A stretch of DNA of 64,000 nt. It comes from VXYL01 sp965116935. GTDB taxonomy: Bacteria > Pseudomonadota > Gammaproteobacteria > Pseudomonadales > Azotimanducaceae. Under the pieces are notes generated by a model that saw only the letters and a list, made by a program, of their open reading frames with translations, was not told the origin of the DNA and searched no databases. Shown piece by piece: positions 25,835-34,718 of this stretch (the stretch's first letter is position 1; the number at the start of each line of letters is the position of its first letter). Where the stretch lies: NCBI GenBank assembly GCA_965116935.1, contig OZ220737.1, positions 5,716,673-5,780,672 of the forward strand, in the 5' to 3' direction. Both the position numbers and the translations under genes were made by a program.

Positions 25835-25964
25835 GGGCCTCTGGAGGGAGGGCGTCTCGCCCTCCCCGCGCGCCGCAAGGCGCGGTCCGTTTCCTTGACG
25901 CATGCAGGGACGCGTGCCTACGGCACGCAAGGGAGGGTGAGACGCCCTCCCTCCAGAGGCCCCT
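25835..25964. repeat. Dispersed palindromic repeat, type B
   Basis: GGGCCTCTGGAGGGAGGGCG at the left and its inverted partner GCCCTCCCTCCAGAGGCCCC at the right, with GCGCCGCAAGGCGC and CGTGCCTACGGCACG inside. It lies directly upstream of the DegP/Q-like gene. Confidence 0.75.
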
Positions 25965-25993
25965 CCAGCACCAAGTCCGACAGACTGCCAGCA

Positions 25994-27349
25994 ATGACGC
26001 TTGTGGATCGCTTGGCAACCGCTACGTTGCGCGTCTTGATCGTTGTCGCGTTTGCCGCATCGACGTTCGCTCAGGCGGCGCTACCTTCGGAGGTAGACGG
26101 CCAACCGTTACCGACGCTGGCGCCGATGCTGGAACGGACGTCCCCCACCGTGGTCAACATCGCCACTTATGCCCGCACGCGCAGCAACAACCCCCTCTTG
26201 AACGATCCCTTCTTCCGGCAGTTTTTCTCGGTGCCGGAGCGACGCACGCGCAGCGCTGGGTCCGGCGTGATCGTGGATGCGCGTGCCGGCCACGTCGTCA
26301 CGAACCACCATGTCGTCAACGACGCGGACGAGATCCGGGTGACGCTGTCGGACGGCCGCGAGTTCGCGGCGGAACTCGTGGGCGTCGATCCGCAGGTGGA
26401 CTTGGCAGTGCTCCGCATCGCCGCCGATGAGCTCGTGGAGATCGACTTCGCCGACAGCCGCTCGCTGCGGGTGGGCGACTTCGTGGTGGCTATTGGCAAC
26501 CCCTTCGGCCTCGACCAAACAGTCACTTCCGGCATCGTCAGCGCGCTGGGCCGCAGCGGCCTCGGCATCGAAGGCTACGAGGACTTCATCCAGACGGACG
26601 CTTCCATCAATCCCGGCAACTCCGGCGGCGCACTGGTGGACTTGAACGGCGCCTTGGTGGGCATCAACACCGCCATCGTCGCGCCAAGCGGCGGCAACGT
26701 CGGCATCGGCTTCGCCATACCATCCAACTTGGTGGAAGCGATCATGGCGCACCTCATTGAATACGGCGAAGTGCGTCGCGGCGACATCGGCATCGCCGTG
26801 GAGGCGCTGGACCCGCAATTGGCGGAGGCGCTTGGAGCATCGTCTGCCCAAGGCGTAGTGGTGGTGGAAGTGGCACCGGGCAGCATCGCCGAAGATGCGG
26901 GGATCCGACCCGGCGATGTGGTGACCGCAGTGGACGGTCGCTTGGTTCGGCGCATTGCCGACTACACGAGCGAGTCGGCTCTCGCAATGATCGGCGACCG
27001 CCTCGCGGTGGAGGTGGTGCGAGACGGCGAGCGCCTGGACCTTGCCCTCATCATCGACGACAACCGCGCCGTAGCTGGCGAGCGCATCGACGACCGCCTA
27101 ACCGGCGCCACCCTGATGAACTTCCGCGAAGACGGCGACCCGGCAAGCAGCGTCGGCGTGGTGGTAAGCGACCTCACCCCCGACACGAGAGCCACGGGCC
27201 AAGGATTGCGCGAAGGCGACATCATCATCGGCGTCAACAACCACGGCGTCGTGGACATCGCCGAACTCGCAAGGCGACTGCGTGACGCTAGCCGAGCTAG
27301 ACTGCGCGTGTATCGGGCTGGGCGGTACGGATACCTGACGCTGCGCTAG
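25994..27349 (+). CDS. Periplasmic serine protease, DegP/DegQ (Do) family
   Basis: 451 residues from the ATG at 25994, giving a signal peptide (residues 10-30, ending AQAALP). The trypsin-like triad is H106 (VVTNHHVV), D136 (QVDLAVL) and S210 (NPGNSGG). Two PDZ domains follow, at about 265-355 and 365-450; the carboxylate-binding loop of the first is GDIGIAV. The length and layout match DegQ/DegP, which degrade or hold misfolded periplasmic proteins. The frame upstream of 25994 runs into palindromic repeats and is not the N-terminus. Confidence 0.92.
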   Translation: MTLVDRLATATLRVLIVVAFAASTFAQAALPSEVDGQPLPTLAPMLERTSPTVVNIATYARTRSNNPLLNDPFFRQFFSVPERRTRSAGSGVIVDARAGHVVTNHHVVNDADEIRVTLSDGREFAAELVGVDPQVDLAVLRIAADELVEIDFADSRSLRVGDFVVAIGNPFGLDQTVTSGIVSALGRSGLGIEGYEDFIQTDASINPGNSGGALVDLNGALVGINTAIVAPSGGNVGIGFAIPSNLVEAIMAHLIEYGEVRRGDIGIAVEALDPQLAEALGASSAQGVVVVEVAPGSIAEDAGIRPGDVVTAVDGRLVRRIADYTSESALAMIGDRLAVEVVRDGERLDLALIIDDNRAVAGERIDDRLTGATLMNFREDGDPASSVGVVVSDLTPDTRATGQGLREGDIIIGVNNHGVVDIAELARRLRDASRARLRVYRAGRYGYLTLR

Positions 27350-27380
27350 GGCCGAATCCGCCGGCGCGTTCCATGCCGGC

Positions 27381-27437
27381 GCCGTAGGGGACGGCCTCGT
27401 CCCGGCGCCGCGCGCCCTGACGGGCGCGTCGGCAGTT
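27381..27437. repeat. Dispersed palindromic repeat, types C and CCCTGA joined
   Basis: GCCGTAGGGGACGGCCTCGT is followed directly by GCGCGCCCTGACGGGCGCGT and CGGCAGTT. It lies after the DegP/Q stop. Confidence 0.6.
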
Positions 27438-27519
27438 GCTGCGCAACGGCTTCAAACGCCGCGGAGAACTCGGCACGGGGCACTTGCTGCAGTTGAGTCC
27501 CGGCGGCTAACGACCTCGA

Positions 27520-28410
27520 TTACGGGATGGAGGTTCCTGCCGCATTGCGGGCTACCGGGTTTTGCGGCACACCGGGGAAGATCTCGCGGAACAGGCCCAG
27601 CATGGCCATTGTGGAGCGGCGGTCGGTGGCTTCGTGCAGGCGGCCCGGCGGGCCCAAGGTTGGCGGCAAGGCGAAGCCATGTGGGGTCTTGGCGTGGTGG
27701 TGGAACATCCACGGCACGCCGGCCGCGTCCATTTCGTCGAAGAAGCGTTGCTTGCTTTCGTCGGGAACCAGGCCGTCTTCAGCGCCGTTTTCGATGAGGA
27801 CGACGGCGTTGGTGTTGTAGCGGTTCTCGCATGGCTTCAGCGTTGGACGTTCGACACCGTAGCGGGCCGGGTTCGGGTCTTCGCCAGTTTGCAGCAGACC
27901 GTGGAAGGAGACCACGCCGCCCACGTTCAGCCCGCCGCGCACGCACTCGATCACCGCCATGCCGCCGAAGCAATAGCCGATGGCGGCGGCGGGGAAGGAC
28001 TCGTCCACGGTGGGGTGTTCGAAGCCGCGCCGCAGCCACTCGGCCAGGAGCGAGCGGAAGAGCTCGTGGTCGTGATCCATCGCCACCAAGCCCTCGAAGC
28101 ACTTTTTCTGAAAGGCATGGATGCCGGCCTCGTCCGCGCCCTCAGGCCAGACCCGCTGCGCCGGCGGCACGATGTTGCCGTACACGTCGATGGCGAGGCC
28201 CACATAGCCCACGCGCGCCAGATACTCGGCCACATCGACATCGAAGAACTTCAGCCCTTGATAGTTGTGAATCACCATCACCAAGGGCCGCGGGCCGGCA
28301 TCCTCCGGCGGCGCCACCAGGTGCCCAAGGTAGTCGTTGCCCCGAAACGAAAAGGCGATGTCGTCCCGACGCAGGTCAGGCGCGGGCGGCCAGAAATCGG
28401 AAGCGGTCAC
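27520..28410 (-). CDS. Dienelactone hydrolase family protein
   Basis: 296 residues from the GTG at 28410, with GGAGG 6 nt upstream. It has an alpha/beta-hydrolase fold with a Cys nucleophile, GYCFGGM (C147), the acid in ENGAEDGLVPDE and the base in KTPHGFAL, as in dienelactone hydrolases. LGHLVAPP and PLVMVIHNYQGLK are the usual N-terminal strands. Probable cytosolic esterase or lactonase; the substrate is unknown. The M48 protease gene lies 60 bp upstream on the same strand. Confidence 0.88.
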   Translation of the reverse strand: MTASDFWPPAPDLRRDDIAFSFRGNDYLGHLVAPPEDAGPRPLVMVIHNYQGLKFFDVDVAEYLARVGYVGLAIDVYGNIVPPAQRVWPEGADEAGIHAFQKKCFEGLVAMDHDHELFRSLLAEWLRRGFEHPTVDESFPAAAIGYCFGGMAVIECVRGGLNVGGVVSFHGLLQTGEDPNPARYGVERPTLKPCENRYNTNAVVLIENGAEDGLVPDESKQRFFDEMDAAGVPWMFHHHAKTPHGFALPPTLGPPGRLHEATDRRSTMAMLGLFREIFPGVPQNPVARNAAGTSIP

Positions 28411-28470
28411 GGAACCTCCTTCACTCGGTGAATCACGGTCCCCATGATGGCATGCCAAAGCGGCCATCGT

Positions 28471-29499
28471 TCAATCGCGACTGCGGTCCTCCACAGGCGG
28501 GTGCGAGGAAAGCCACGACGCTTGGTCGCAGTGTTCCCCACAAGATGCGGTGATGCGCTTCAAGAGGTCCTGCAAGCGCGTGGGCGGAATCCCGTTGCGC
28601 GTCAAGTAGTCGAATGCGATTTCGTCGGCCTCCCGCTCGAACTCGCGCGAGTAGGACAGTTCCAGCAATTGCACGGGCGCGACGCCGGCCAACGTGGCAA
28701 GCGTCGGATCGGTCACCGCCGTCCAAATCACGACTATCGCAGCCGACTGCGCCACCATGCGCAGCCAATGCCGCTCGCGGACGTGACCAAGCTCGTGGGC
28801 CAATACGGCGATGAGCTCCTCGTCGTGCGCGGCGATTTCGACAATGGCATCGGTCAGGATCACCGTGCCGCCAGCAACCGCGAACGCATTGGCGCCGAGC
28901 AGCTTGGCCTGCCGGAACTCCAGCCGAGCGTCAACGCCGAGGTCGCCCCGGATGTCGTCGAATGCCCGCCTCAAGCTGTCTTGGCGTTCCGGGGCCAAGG
29001 CCGTGGGTTGGAACAGACGAATCTGATCGAGTGCGTCCACCAGTTGCTGACCGATCGGGGCGTCCGCCTCTGGCGGAACCGCCGACACGATGGCGGTGCC
29101 TAGCGCCGGCGCACCCCAGCGGCTGACAGCGAACAGGATTCCGACCGAGACGGTGAGGGCGATGGCCATACCGAGTGCGTTCCGGTCGAGCAATCGAGCG
29201 AGGCGGTCCACACCGCGACGAAACCTGCGTCCACGCGCCTGCACCGGTGCCGCACGAGCGAGGGCTACGTCCAGCGCATCTATCGCGTCGTTGTCGGTCG
29301 CGATGCATGCACTTCCATCCGCCAGCACTACCCGGCGCGGGGTGTCCGCTATGCGGGCGGCAATGTCCACTTCTGCGTAGGCGTGCTCGCGGATGGTGCC
29401 TCCATCTTCAATCCGCAGCCGTCCGCCGGGTGCCGCAGACAGCACCACGGGGCGACCGGCGGTGACGGATCCATCGTAGAGCTCGGCGTCGATCTTCAT
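28471..29499 (-). CDS. M48-family membrane metalloprotease
   Basis: 342 residues. A cytoplasmic N-terminal domain (1-105) is followed by a transmembrane segment at about 109-127 and a protease domain with the zinc motif HELGH at 235-239 and the third ligand in FEREADEIAFDYL. This is the M48B-like arrangement of BepA/YcaL-type or Oma1-like quality-control proteases. Its ATG overlaps the stop of the DUF898 gene, and this pair is a known conserved arrangement, which suggests a joint role at the membrane. Confidence 0.88.
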   Translation of the reverse strand: MKIDAELYDGSVTAGRPVVLSAAPGGRLRIEDGGTIREHAYAEVDIAARIADTPRRVVLADGSACIATDNDAIDALDVALARAAPVQARGRRFRRGVDRLARLLDRNALGMAIALTVSVGILFAVSRWGAPALGTAIVSAVPPEADAPIGQQLVDALDQIRLFQPTALAPERQDSLRRAFDDIRGDLGVDARLEFRQAKLLGANAFAVAGGTVILTDAIVEIAAHDEELIAVLAHELGHVRERHWLRMVAQSAAIVVIWTAVTDPTLATLAGVAPVQLLELSYSREFEREADEIAFDYLTRNGIPPTRLQDLLKRITASCGEHCDQASWLSSHPPVEDRSRD

Positions 29500-30641
29500 G
29501 CGCCGACGTCGATCTCGAACCCGTCGCTGATCGCTGCACCCATCGCGCTAGGCGAGGCGGCGGGGTCGGCTTGGAAGGTTGCCATGTCCTGGGCGAGGAA
29601 GACCTCGAATCGGGAAAGCCGATAGCGGAACACGCGCAGTCGTGCGAACGGGATGAAGAGCCCGGCCGTGCCAGCAATCAGCACCATGTTGGACATGTAG
29701 AGCCAGAACATCTGCGTCACGCTGAGCCGAAGCCGGAACCGCGTTCCCCCCAGCATCGTGTTGCTCCAACGGTAGTTGGCGATCCGTACGCTGACATAGA
29801 CCGAGGCGAGGAATATCGGTGCGAACATGATGAGCGTGGTGCCCAACGTGCCGACGGACGGCAAGGCTCTACCGGCAATGTATGCAAAGGGGAGCATCAA
29901 CCCGACCACGATCCCGACGGAGCCGGCATAGGCGCCATAGTAGGCACCGGAGCCCCCAACCAAGCGGCACTGCGTCAAGCCGAAGCTCGAGTTGTTGGTG
30001 AGGTACTGGTCGCGGCGCCAGCGCAGCCACGGCCATGCTAGGCCGAGGCTGGCAAAGCCGGCAACGATCGCGAGCGGATACCACAGCGCCGCATCGCGAT
30101 AGCTTCCGTGGAAGGCAAACGCCACGTTGCGCCAGCGCGTGTGGCGCAGGTTAAACGACCGCGCTCGCACCACCACCCACGGCAAGATCGGCGCGAACGC
30201 CAAGAGCCCCGCGAAGTAGTAAAGCGAAAAGCCATAGACGAGCGGCGAAAACAGGTCAGCAACCCAGAGCGTTGCGATCAGCGCGACGGCAATCAGTCGC
30301 CCCGGCAGCATGGAGACCGGATCGGCGGTGAAGTCGAACGACTCGCTTCCGAAGCACGTGTTGCCATAGAGGTAGCGGCGGGTGCGTACTTTGGCCCAGG
30401 GAGAGTACAGTCCCAAGGTGGCGAGCGTCAGGGCCACGTTGGCGATCCAGACGCGAAAGTACTCCCAGCCCTCACCGTAGAAGACCAACTGGCTCGGCCA
30501 TTCCTTTGCCGCCGCCGACCGTGGCGGTGGAGGCGAGTCTGTAACGGACCTTTGGACCGAGAACGCCTCGTCAATGCGCCCGAAGGGCGCGCCCCTGTGC
30601 GCCGTAGGCACGTTCTGTCCTTGAGATGTGTAGTGAGGCAT
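29496..30641 (-). CDS. DUF898 (YjgN-family) membrane protein
   Basis: 381 residues from the ATG at 30641. It has a soluble N-terminus and then about 8 transmembrane segments, with the family repeats LATLGLYSPWAKVRTRRYLYG and SFNLRHTRWRNVAF-type loops, again RIANYRWSNTMLGGTRF and GLFIPFARLRVFRY. YjgN proteins have no proven function. It is first in a two-gene operon with the M48 protease, overlapping by 4 nt. The frame upstream of 30641 enters repeat DNA. Confidence 0.87.
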   Translation of the reverse strand: MPHYTSQGQNVPTAHRGAPFGRIDEAFSVQRSVTDSPPPPRSAAAKEWPSQLVFYGEGWEYFRVWIANVALTLATLGLYSPWAKVRTRRYLYGNTCFGSESFDFTADPVSMLPGRLIAVALIATLWVADLFSPLVYGFSLYYFAGLLAFAPILPWVVVRARSFNLRHTRWRNVAFAFHGSYRDAALWYPLAIVAGFASLGLAWPWLRWRRDQYLTNNSSFGLTQCRLVGGSGAYYGAYAGSVGIVVGLMLPFAYIAGRALPSVGTLGTTLIMFAPIFLASVYVSVRIANYRWSNTMLGGTRFRLRLSVTQMFWLYMSNMVLIAGTAGLFIPFARLRVFRYRLSRFEVFLAQDMATFQADPAASPSAMGAAISDGFEIDVGA

Positions 30642-30697
30642 TAGGTATACGCAAAGCGCCTCGACGACTCGGGACAGCGAATGGGCCGCGACGGAAT

Positions 30698-30744
30698 GTG
30701 CGCCTGACGGCACACTAGGGAGGGCGAGACGCCCTCCCTCCGAG
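30698..30744. repeat. Dispersed palindromic repeat, type B half unit
   Basis: GTGCGCCTGACGGCACAC followed by GGGAGGGCGAGACGCCCTCC. It sits between the DUF898 gene start and the stop of the alcohol dehydrogenase gene. Confidence 0.65.
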
Positions 30745-30749
30745 CGTCG

Positions 30750-31835
30750 CTAGTGATCGAAGACGATCACGTTGCGGGCGACTTCTCCGGTCTCTAGCTG
30801 TGCCAAGGCGTCGTTCACGTCTTCGAGCTTGATGCGGCTGGCGATCATGTCGTCGAGGTGGAGCTTGCCGGCGAGGTAGAAGTCCACGAACCGGGGCATG
30901 TCCACGCGGAAGCGGTTGGAGCCCATGGAAGAGCCTTGCAGCTTTTTCTCGCGCAGGAACTCGGGGCCGTGAATCTCCACCATCGTCCCCACCGGGATCA
31001 TGCCGATGACCGTTGCGGCGCCGCCGGGGCGGACCATCTTGAAGGCTTGTTCGGCGGTCACCTTGAGGCCGATGGCCTCGAACGAGTAGTGCACGCCGCC
31101 GCCGGTCATTTCCCGCACCGCTTCGATGGGGTCCACCTCGGCGGCGTTGACCACATCAGTGGCGCCGAACTTGCGTGCCAGTTCCAGCTTCGAGGCCACC
31201 CGGTCGATGGCGATGATCCTGCTCGCGCCGGCGATGTCGGCGCCGTTGATGCAGGAAAGCCCAACGCCGCCGCAGCCGATCACCGCCACGGTGGCACCCG
31301 GCTCGACCCCTGCGGTATGGATCACGGCACCGACGCCGGTGGTGACGCCGCAGCCGATGAGGGCCGCCCGGTCGAGCGGAATGTCCTTGCGGACCTTGGC
31401 GATGGCGTGCTCGTGAACCAGCATCTGCTCCGCGAACGAGGAGAGGTTGAGGAACTGCGAGATGGGGCCCTCGGCACCTGAGAGGCGTGGCGGCTCGTTG
31501 GCTCCGCGGGACAACTCCGGCTCCTGACACAGTGACATGTGCCCAGTGAGACAGAACTCGCAATGGCCGCAGAAAGCCGACAGGCAAGTGATGACGTGAT
31601 CGCCGGGCTGGACGTAGGTGACGTCCGCCCCCACGGCCTCCACCACTCCGGCCGACTCGTGGCCGAGGACGGCGGGGCGGGGATAGGGGTAGGAGCCGTT
31701 CTGGAAGTGCAGGTCGGAGTGACACACCCCGGCGGCGGCGGTGCGAATGAGCACCTCGCGGGGGCCAGGGTTCGCGGTCTGGACATCCTCGATCGACAGC
31801 GGCTCGTTGATTTCGCGCAGGACGGCGGCTTTCAT
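30750..31835 (-). CDS. Zinc-dependent alcohol dehydrogenase (MDR superfamily)
   Basis: 361 residues from the ATG at 31835, with AAGGAG upstream. The catalytic zinc site is C38 (GVCHSD), H59-E60 (LGHESAG) and a later Cys; the structural zinc loop is CGHCEFCLTGHMSLC. The nucleotide-binding motif is VIGCGGVGL. This is the class III-like layout of NAD/NADP alcohol dehydrogenases of group X or aryl-alcohol type. It oxidises alcohols or reduces aldehydes; the substrate is unknown. Frame upstream of 31835 is not conserved. Confidence 0.9.
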   Translation of the reverse strand: MKAAVLREINEPLSIEDVQTANPGPREVLIRTAAAGVCHSDLHFQNGSYPYPRPAVLGHESAGVVEAVGADVTYVQPGDHVITCLSAFCGHCEFCLTGHMSLCQEPELSRGANEPPRLSGAEGPISQFLNLSSFAEQMLVHEHAIAKVRKDIPLDRAALIGCGVTTGVGAVIHTAGVEPGATVAVIGCGGVGLSCINGADIAGASRIIAIDRVASKLELARKFGATDVVNAAEVDPIEAVREMTGGGVHYSFEAIGLKVTAEQAFKMVRPGGAATVIGMIPVGTMVEIHGPEFLREKKLQGSSMGSNRFRVDMPRFVDFYLAGKLHLDDMIASRIKLEDVNDALAQLETGEVARNVIVFDH

Positions 31836-31929
31836 TTCCGGTCTCTCCTTACCCAATCGGCCGTTTGGCCTCGCGGCTACAGTTTGTCGGAATTGCGTAA
31901 CTCGTGCCAGAGGCCAGAAGTCGCCCAAG

Positions 31930-31952
31930 CGCGCCCTGAAGGGCTCGTTGGC
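31930..31952. repeat. Short CCCTGAAGGGC repeat
   Basis: CGCGCCCTGAAGGGCTCGTT, a single unit of the type seen at 16631 and 20962. Confidence 0.45.
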
Positions 31953-31990
31953 TGTTTTCTCCACAAGGGCGGTGCCAGCACCGAGCATGT

Positions 31991-32235
31991 GGTGATGTCC
32001 CACTTAAGATATGCGTAGCGCGTGGCGCGTCGTACTCTGGAGGGAGGGCGTCCCGCCCTCCACCGCGCCCGCAAGGGCGCGCATCTTGCTGGTGCAACGA
32101 GTGTTCTAGGCGCCTTGCGGCGCGATGGAGGGCGGGACGCCCTCCCTCCAGAGCGGCACCGGCAGGTAAGTCGAACACGATCACCGGTTCCAGAACCCAT
32201 CCGCCACAGCAGGCAGGGTCAAAGTGAGACACCAT
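31991..32235. mobile_element. MITE-like element of about 245 bp, copy 1
   Basis: It shares nearly all of its length with 35581-35826, in the same orientation. The right end GTCAAAGTGAGACACCATC is matched by a degenerate left end GGTGATGTCCCACTTA. Inside are an inverted pair GGAGGGAGGGCGTCCCGCCC / GGGCGGGACGCCCTCCCTCC and the hairpins GCGCCCGCAAGGGCGCG and GCGCCTTGCGGCGC. No coding capacity. It lies between the alcohol dehydrogenase and the secreted nuclease/phospholipase-like gene. Confidence 0.65.
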
Positions 32236-32286
32236 CGAGCATGTTTCGCGCTTGCAACACAAGCGTACAAATGCAATGGTTCGCAC

Positions 32287-33243
32287 ATGAACCTTGCCGC
32301 CAGCATCCGAGGGGTGATGCACGCCGCCGCCAAGCGAGGGCTTGCGCTGTTGACGCTTTTCGCCGCCGCCCATGTCAGCGGCTACGAAGGCGACACCCAC
32401 CAGCAGATCACATTCCTTGCGGCGCGGCAGTTCAACGCCTGTGTTGGAGTCGAAACTCCGCGCCTGACGCCGCTCGAAGTGCGCTACATCGCCCGCGCCA
32501 ATGCCGATCAGGCCGACAAGGGCTTCTGGCGCAAGCTGTTCCGCTGGAATTACTACGACCGCGCTGGCGAAAGCGGACGCTTCCTGTGGATGGTCGAGAC
32601 GCGCATGAACCGGCACTATGCCGAACTCACGCAGCGCCTTGCCAGCGAACAGGAGTTGGCAGAGCGCTTCTCCGACCTTGGCCGGGTGGTGAGCTACCTG
32701 CAAGACGCCACTAGCCCCGCGCATGTTGTGCCGATCTACACCGGGCGTTGGTGGCGTTTCAGCATCACCGACCGCTTCAACAACTATCCGGTGGATGTGG
32801 AGGCGCTCACGGCAGCGTTGGCCGATGATTGCACGGCGGTGCGCGGCGCCGACATCTCGTGGGAGCAGCTTCTCGCGGGCGTCGCCGACAGCACCATCGG
32901 CGCGGTGCAGGAAGTGATACCGGGATTGCCGGTGGGCTGGGAAGCGTATTGGGAGTTCGACGAGGGCGACGACGCGTTTGGCCAGTATGGCGTCGCCGGC
33001 AACAGCTTCGGGCGGCGCACGGAGTTTCCGTGCGGGGGAACTGCCGAGGGAACCGAGCGAACCTGCATCCTGCTCGACAACGATCCGTTGTATCGGCAAT
33101 TCGCCCTGGCGCGGCATCGGGAGGCCGTGCAGGCGACCGTGGCGGCCATGACCCTGCTGCGCTCGCCGCAGACGGCGGTTGCCGTTTCGGACCTGTCGCC
33201 GGATGTGCTCAAGCTCGCGATGGCCACACCGCGCCAACGTTAA
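32287..33243 (+). CDS. Exported phospholipase C / P1-nuclease-like protein
   Basis: 318 residues from the ATG at 32287, with a hydrophobic signal segment (about 17-30, ending HVSG). After cleavage the chain begins near YEGDTHQQIT, as in zinc-dependent phospholipase C and S1/P1 nuclease folds, where an N-terminal residue and several His/Asp bind three zincs. LGRVVSYLQDATSPAHVVPIY is the central zinc helix motif (D and H). A second His-rich region is less clear. Probably an extracytoplasmic phosphodiesterase-like hydrolase; the substrate is not known. Confidence 0.65.
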   Translation: MNLAASIRGVMHAAAKRGLALLTLFAAAHVSGYEGDTHQQITFLAARQFNACVGVETPRLTPLEVRYIARANADQADKGFWRKLFRWNYYDRAGESGRFLWMVETRMNRHYAELTQRLASEQELAERFSDLGRVVSYLQDATSPAHVVPIYTGRWWRFSITDRFNNYPVDVEALTAALADDCTAVRGADISWEQLLAGVADSTIGAVQEVIPGLPVGWEAYWEFDEGDDAFGQYGVAGNSFGRRTEFPCGGTAEGTERTCILLDNDPLYRQFALARHREAVQATVAAMTLLRSPQTAVAVSDLSPDVLKLAMATPRQR

Positions 33244-33269
33244 GTCGTCCGCGGCTTTAAATCGTCGCC

Positions 33270-34205
33270 ATGCATCTGGGCCTCACTCCGTGGCACCTTT
33301 CGGGACATGCCGAAGGGCGGGAGCTGGTGCGGCAGGCAGCGTTGGCCGAAGGCTGGGGCTACGAATCCTTCTGGCTGCCGGAGAATCACTTTCGTGGCGC
33401 CGGGCAGCCCCCCAGCGTCGCCGCCATTCCCGAACCGCTGATGCTGCTGGCCGCCGTGGCTGGGGGCACCAGCCGCATCCGGCTTGGCACCACCTCGTAT
33501 CTGCTGCCGCTCAGGCATCCATTGCAGGCCGCCGAACAGGTGGCGGTGCTCGATCAGCTATCCGGCGGACGGGTGACGCTCGGCGTCGGGCGCGGCTATC
33601 AAGGCGCCATGTTCGATGCCTTTTCCATCGAACGAAAGGACAAGCGCCGCATCTTCGCCTGGTGCCTGAACGCCATGATCCGCGCCTGGCAGGGCGAGCC
33701 GGTGGTGACGAGCGAGGGGGCGGAACCGGTCGTGCTCTCGCCGCTGCCCGTGCAAAAGCCGCATCCGCCGATTTGGGTGGCAGCGTTTGGCCCCAAGGCA
33801 TTGGCGCAGGCGGCCGCGTTCGGCTCGCCGTATCTGGCTTCGCCCATGGAGACGGTGGAGCGGCTCAGAACGAACTACGCCCGCCATGCCGAGGCGTGTG
33901 CGGAGCAGGACGTCGCCAGCCCACCGGAAGTGCCCATCATGCGCTCCGTGTTCGTTTCCGAAGACGCCAGCCTCGTGCGACGGATGCGGGAGAAGCTGGA
34001 GATGCAGCCGGATCCCCGCCGCGGCGACATGCCCACCGACGAGTGGGCCATCATCGGCGAGCCGAGCGCTGTGCAGGAGCGGGTGGCGCAGTATGTGGAG
34101 GAGCTTGGCATGACGCACCTCATCGTCACGCGCCTCAGGATCGGCGGGGTGGAAAGCCGGGTGCTCGAGGAGTCGGTGGCCAAAGTCGCAGCTCTTCTTC
34201 TTTAG
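33270..34205 (+). CDS. LLM-class flavin-dependent oxidoreductase
   Basis: 311 residues, luciferase-like fold: LGLTPWHLSG, then GYESFWLPENHF, RIRLGTTSYLLPLRHPLQAA and GRVTLGVGRGYQGAMFDAF. The last motifs are typical of the bacterial-luciferase-like alkanal monooxygenase group. FMN is the likely cofactor; the substrate is unknown. It is 26 bp downstream of the exported phospholipase-like gene and may be transcribed with it. Confidence 0.85.
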   Translation: MHLGLTPWHLSGHAEGRELVRQAALAEGWGYESFWLPENHFRGAGQPPSVAAIPEPLMLLAAVAGGTSRIRLGTTSYLLPLRHPLQAAEQVAVLDQLSGGRVTLGVGRGYQGAMFDAFSIERKDKRRIFAWCLNAMIRAWQGEPVVTSEGAEPVVLSPLPVQKPHPPIWVAAFGPKALAQAAAFGSPYLASPMETVERLRTNYARHAEACAEQDVASPPEVPIMRSVFVSEDASLVRRMREKLEMQPDPRRGDMPTDEWAIIGEPSAVQERVAQYVEELGMTHLIVTRLRIGGVESRVLEESVAKVAALLL

Positions 34206-34407
34206 GGTTCAGCGCGGCGTACCCGCCGATCCCCATGCAGGTCTCGCTGGACAAGGCTCTGGCCTTGGGCTATGGTTCCGCCTTGACGCGCAAGTCTGGG
34301 TCATGCGCCGGGCGAATCAACGACAGAAGGGCGGCTCGTGCCGCCGAGTAAACAGAGAGAATAGACAACACACATTGATAGACGACACGGGACAAAGGAG
34401 AGAACAC

Positions 34408-34605
34408 ATGAGTAGAGGACATCCCCCCCAAGTAATGGAAGCAATGCGAGCGGTGAAGGCGTTCAAGGCCGAATACGACGAAAAGGGCGACCCAGCGTGC
34501 CGTCAAGAGCTTGACGACTGGCGCGAGGTCGTGCGAGGCAGAATCGCAATGGGCGATTACATCGAAGACGATAGCGACTCTTACGAAGTGTGGGAGGAGT
34601 TCTAG
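34408..34605 (+). CDS. Small acidic hypothetical protein
   Basis: 65 residues (MSRGHPPQVMEAMRAVKAFK, ending DDSDSYEVWEEF), from the ATG at 34408 with GGAG 8 nt upstream. The C-terminus is strongly acidic. Codon choice and GC are lower than in neighbours, which hints at a different origin. I do not recognise the family. A GC-rich hairpin follows 17 bp after the stop. Confidence 0.65.
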   Translation: MSRGHPPQVMEAMRAVKAFKAEYDEKGDPACRQELDDWREVVRGRIAMGDYIEDDSDSYEVWEEF

Positions 34606-34622
34606 CGAGGCGAAGGGACCCT

Positions 34623-34640
34623 GCCGGGCTTGAGCCCGGC
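34623..34640 (+). terminator. Hairpin after the small acidic gene
   Basis: GCCGGGCTTGAGCCCGGC forms an 8 bp stem with a 2 nt loop. There is no run of T after it, so intrinsic termination is uncertain. Confidence 0.35.
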
Positions 34641-34718
34641 GGGGGCTCCGCACGAGAGCCCGTGACACTAACCTATTGAACCCCGAGGCTAGGGCGTCAC
34701 ACGACAAAAACAGTCGCG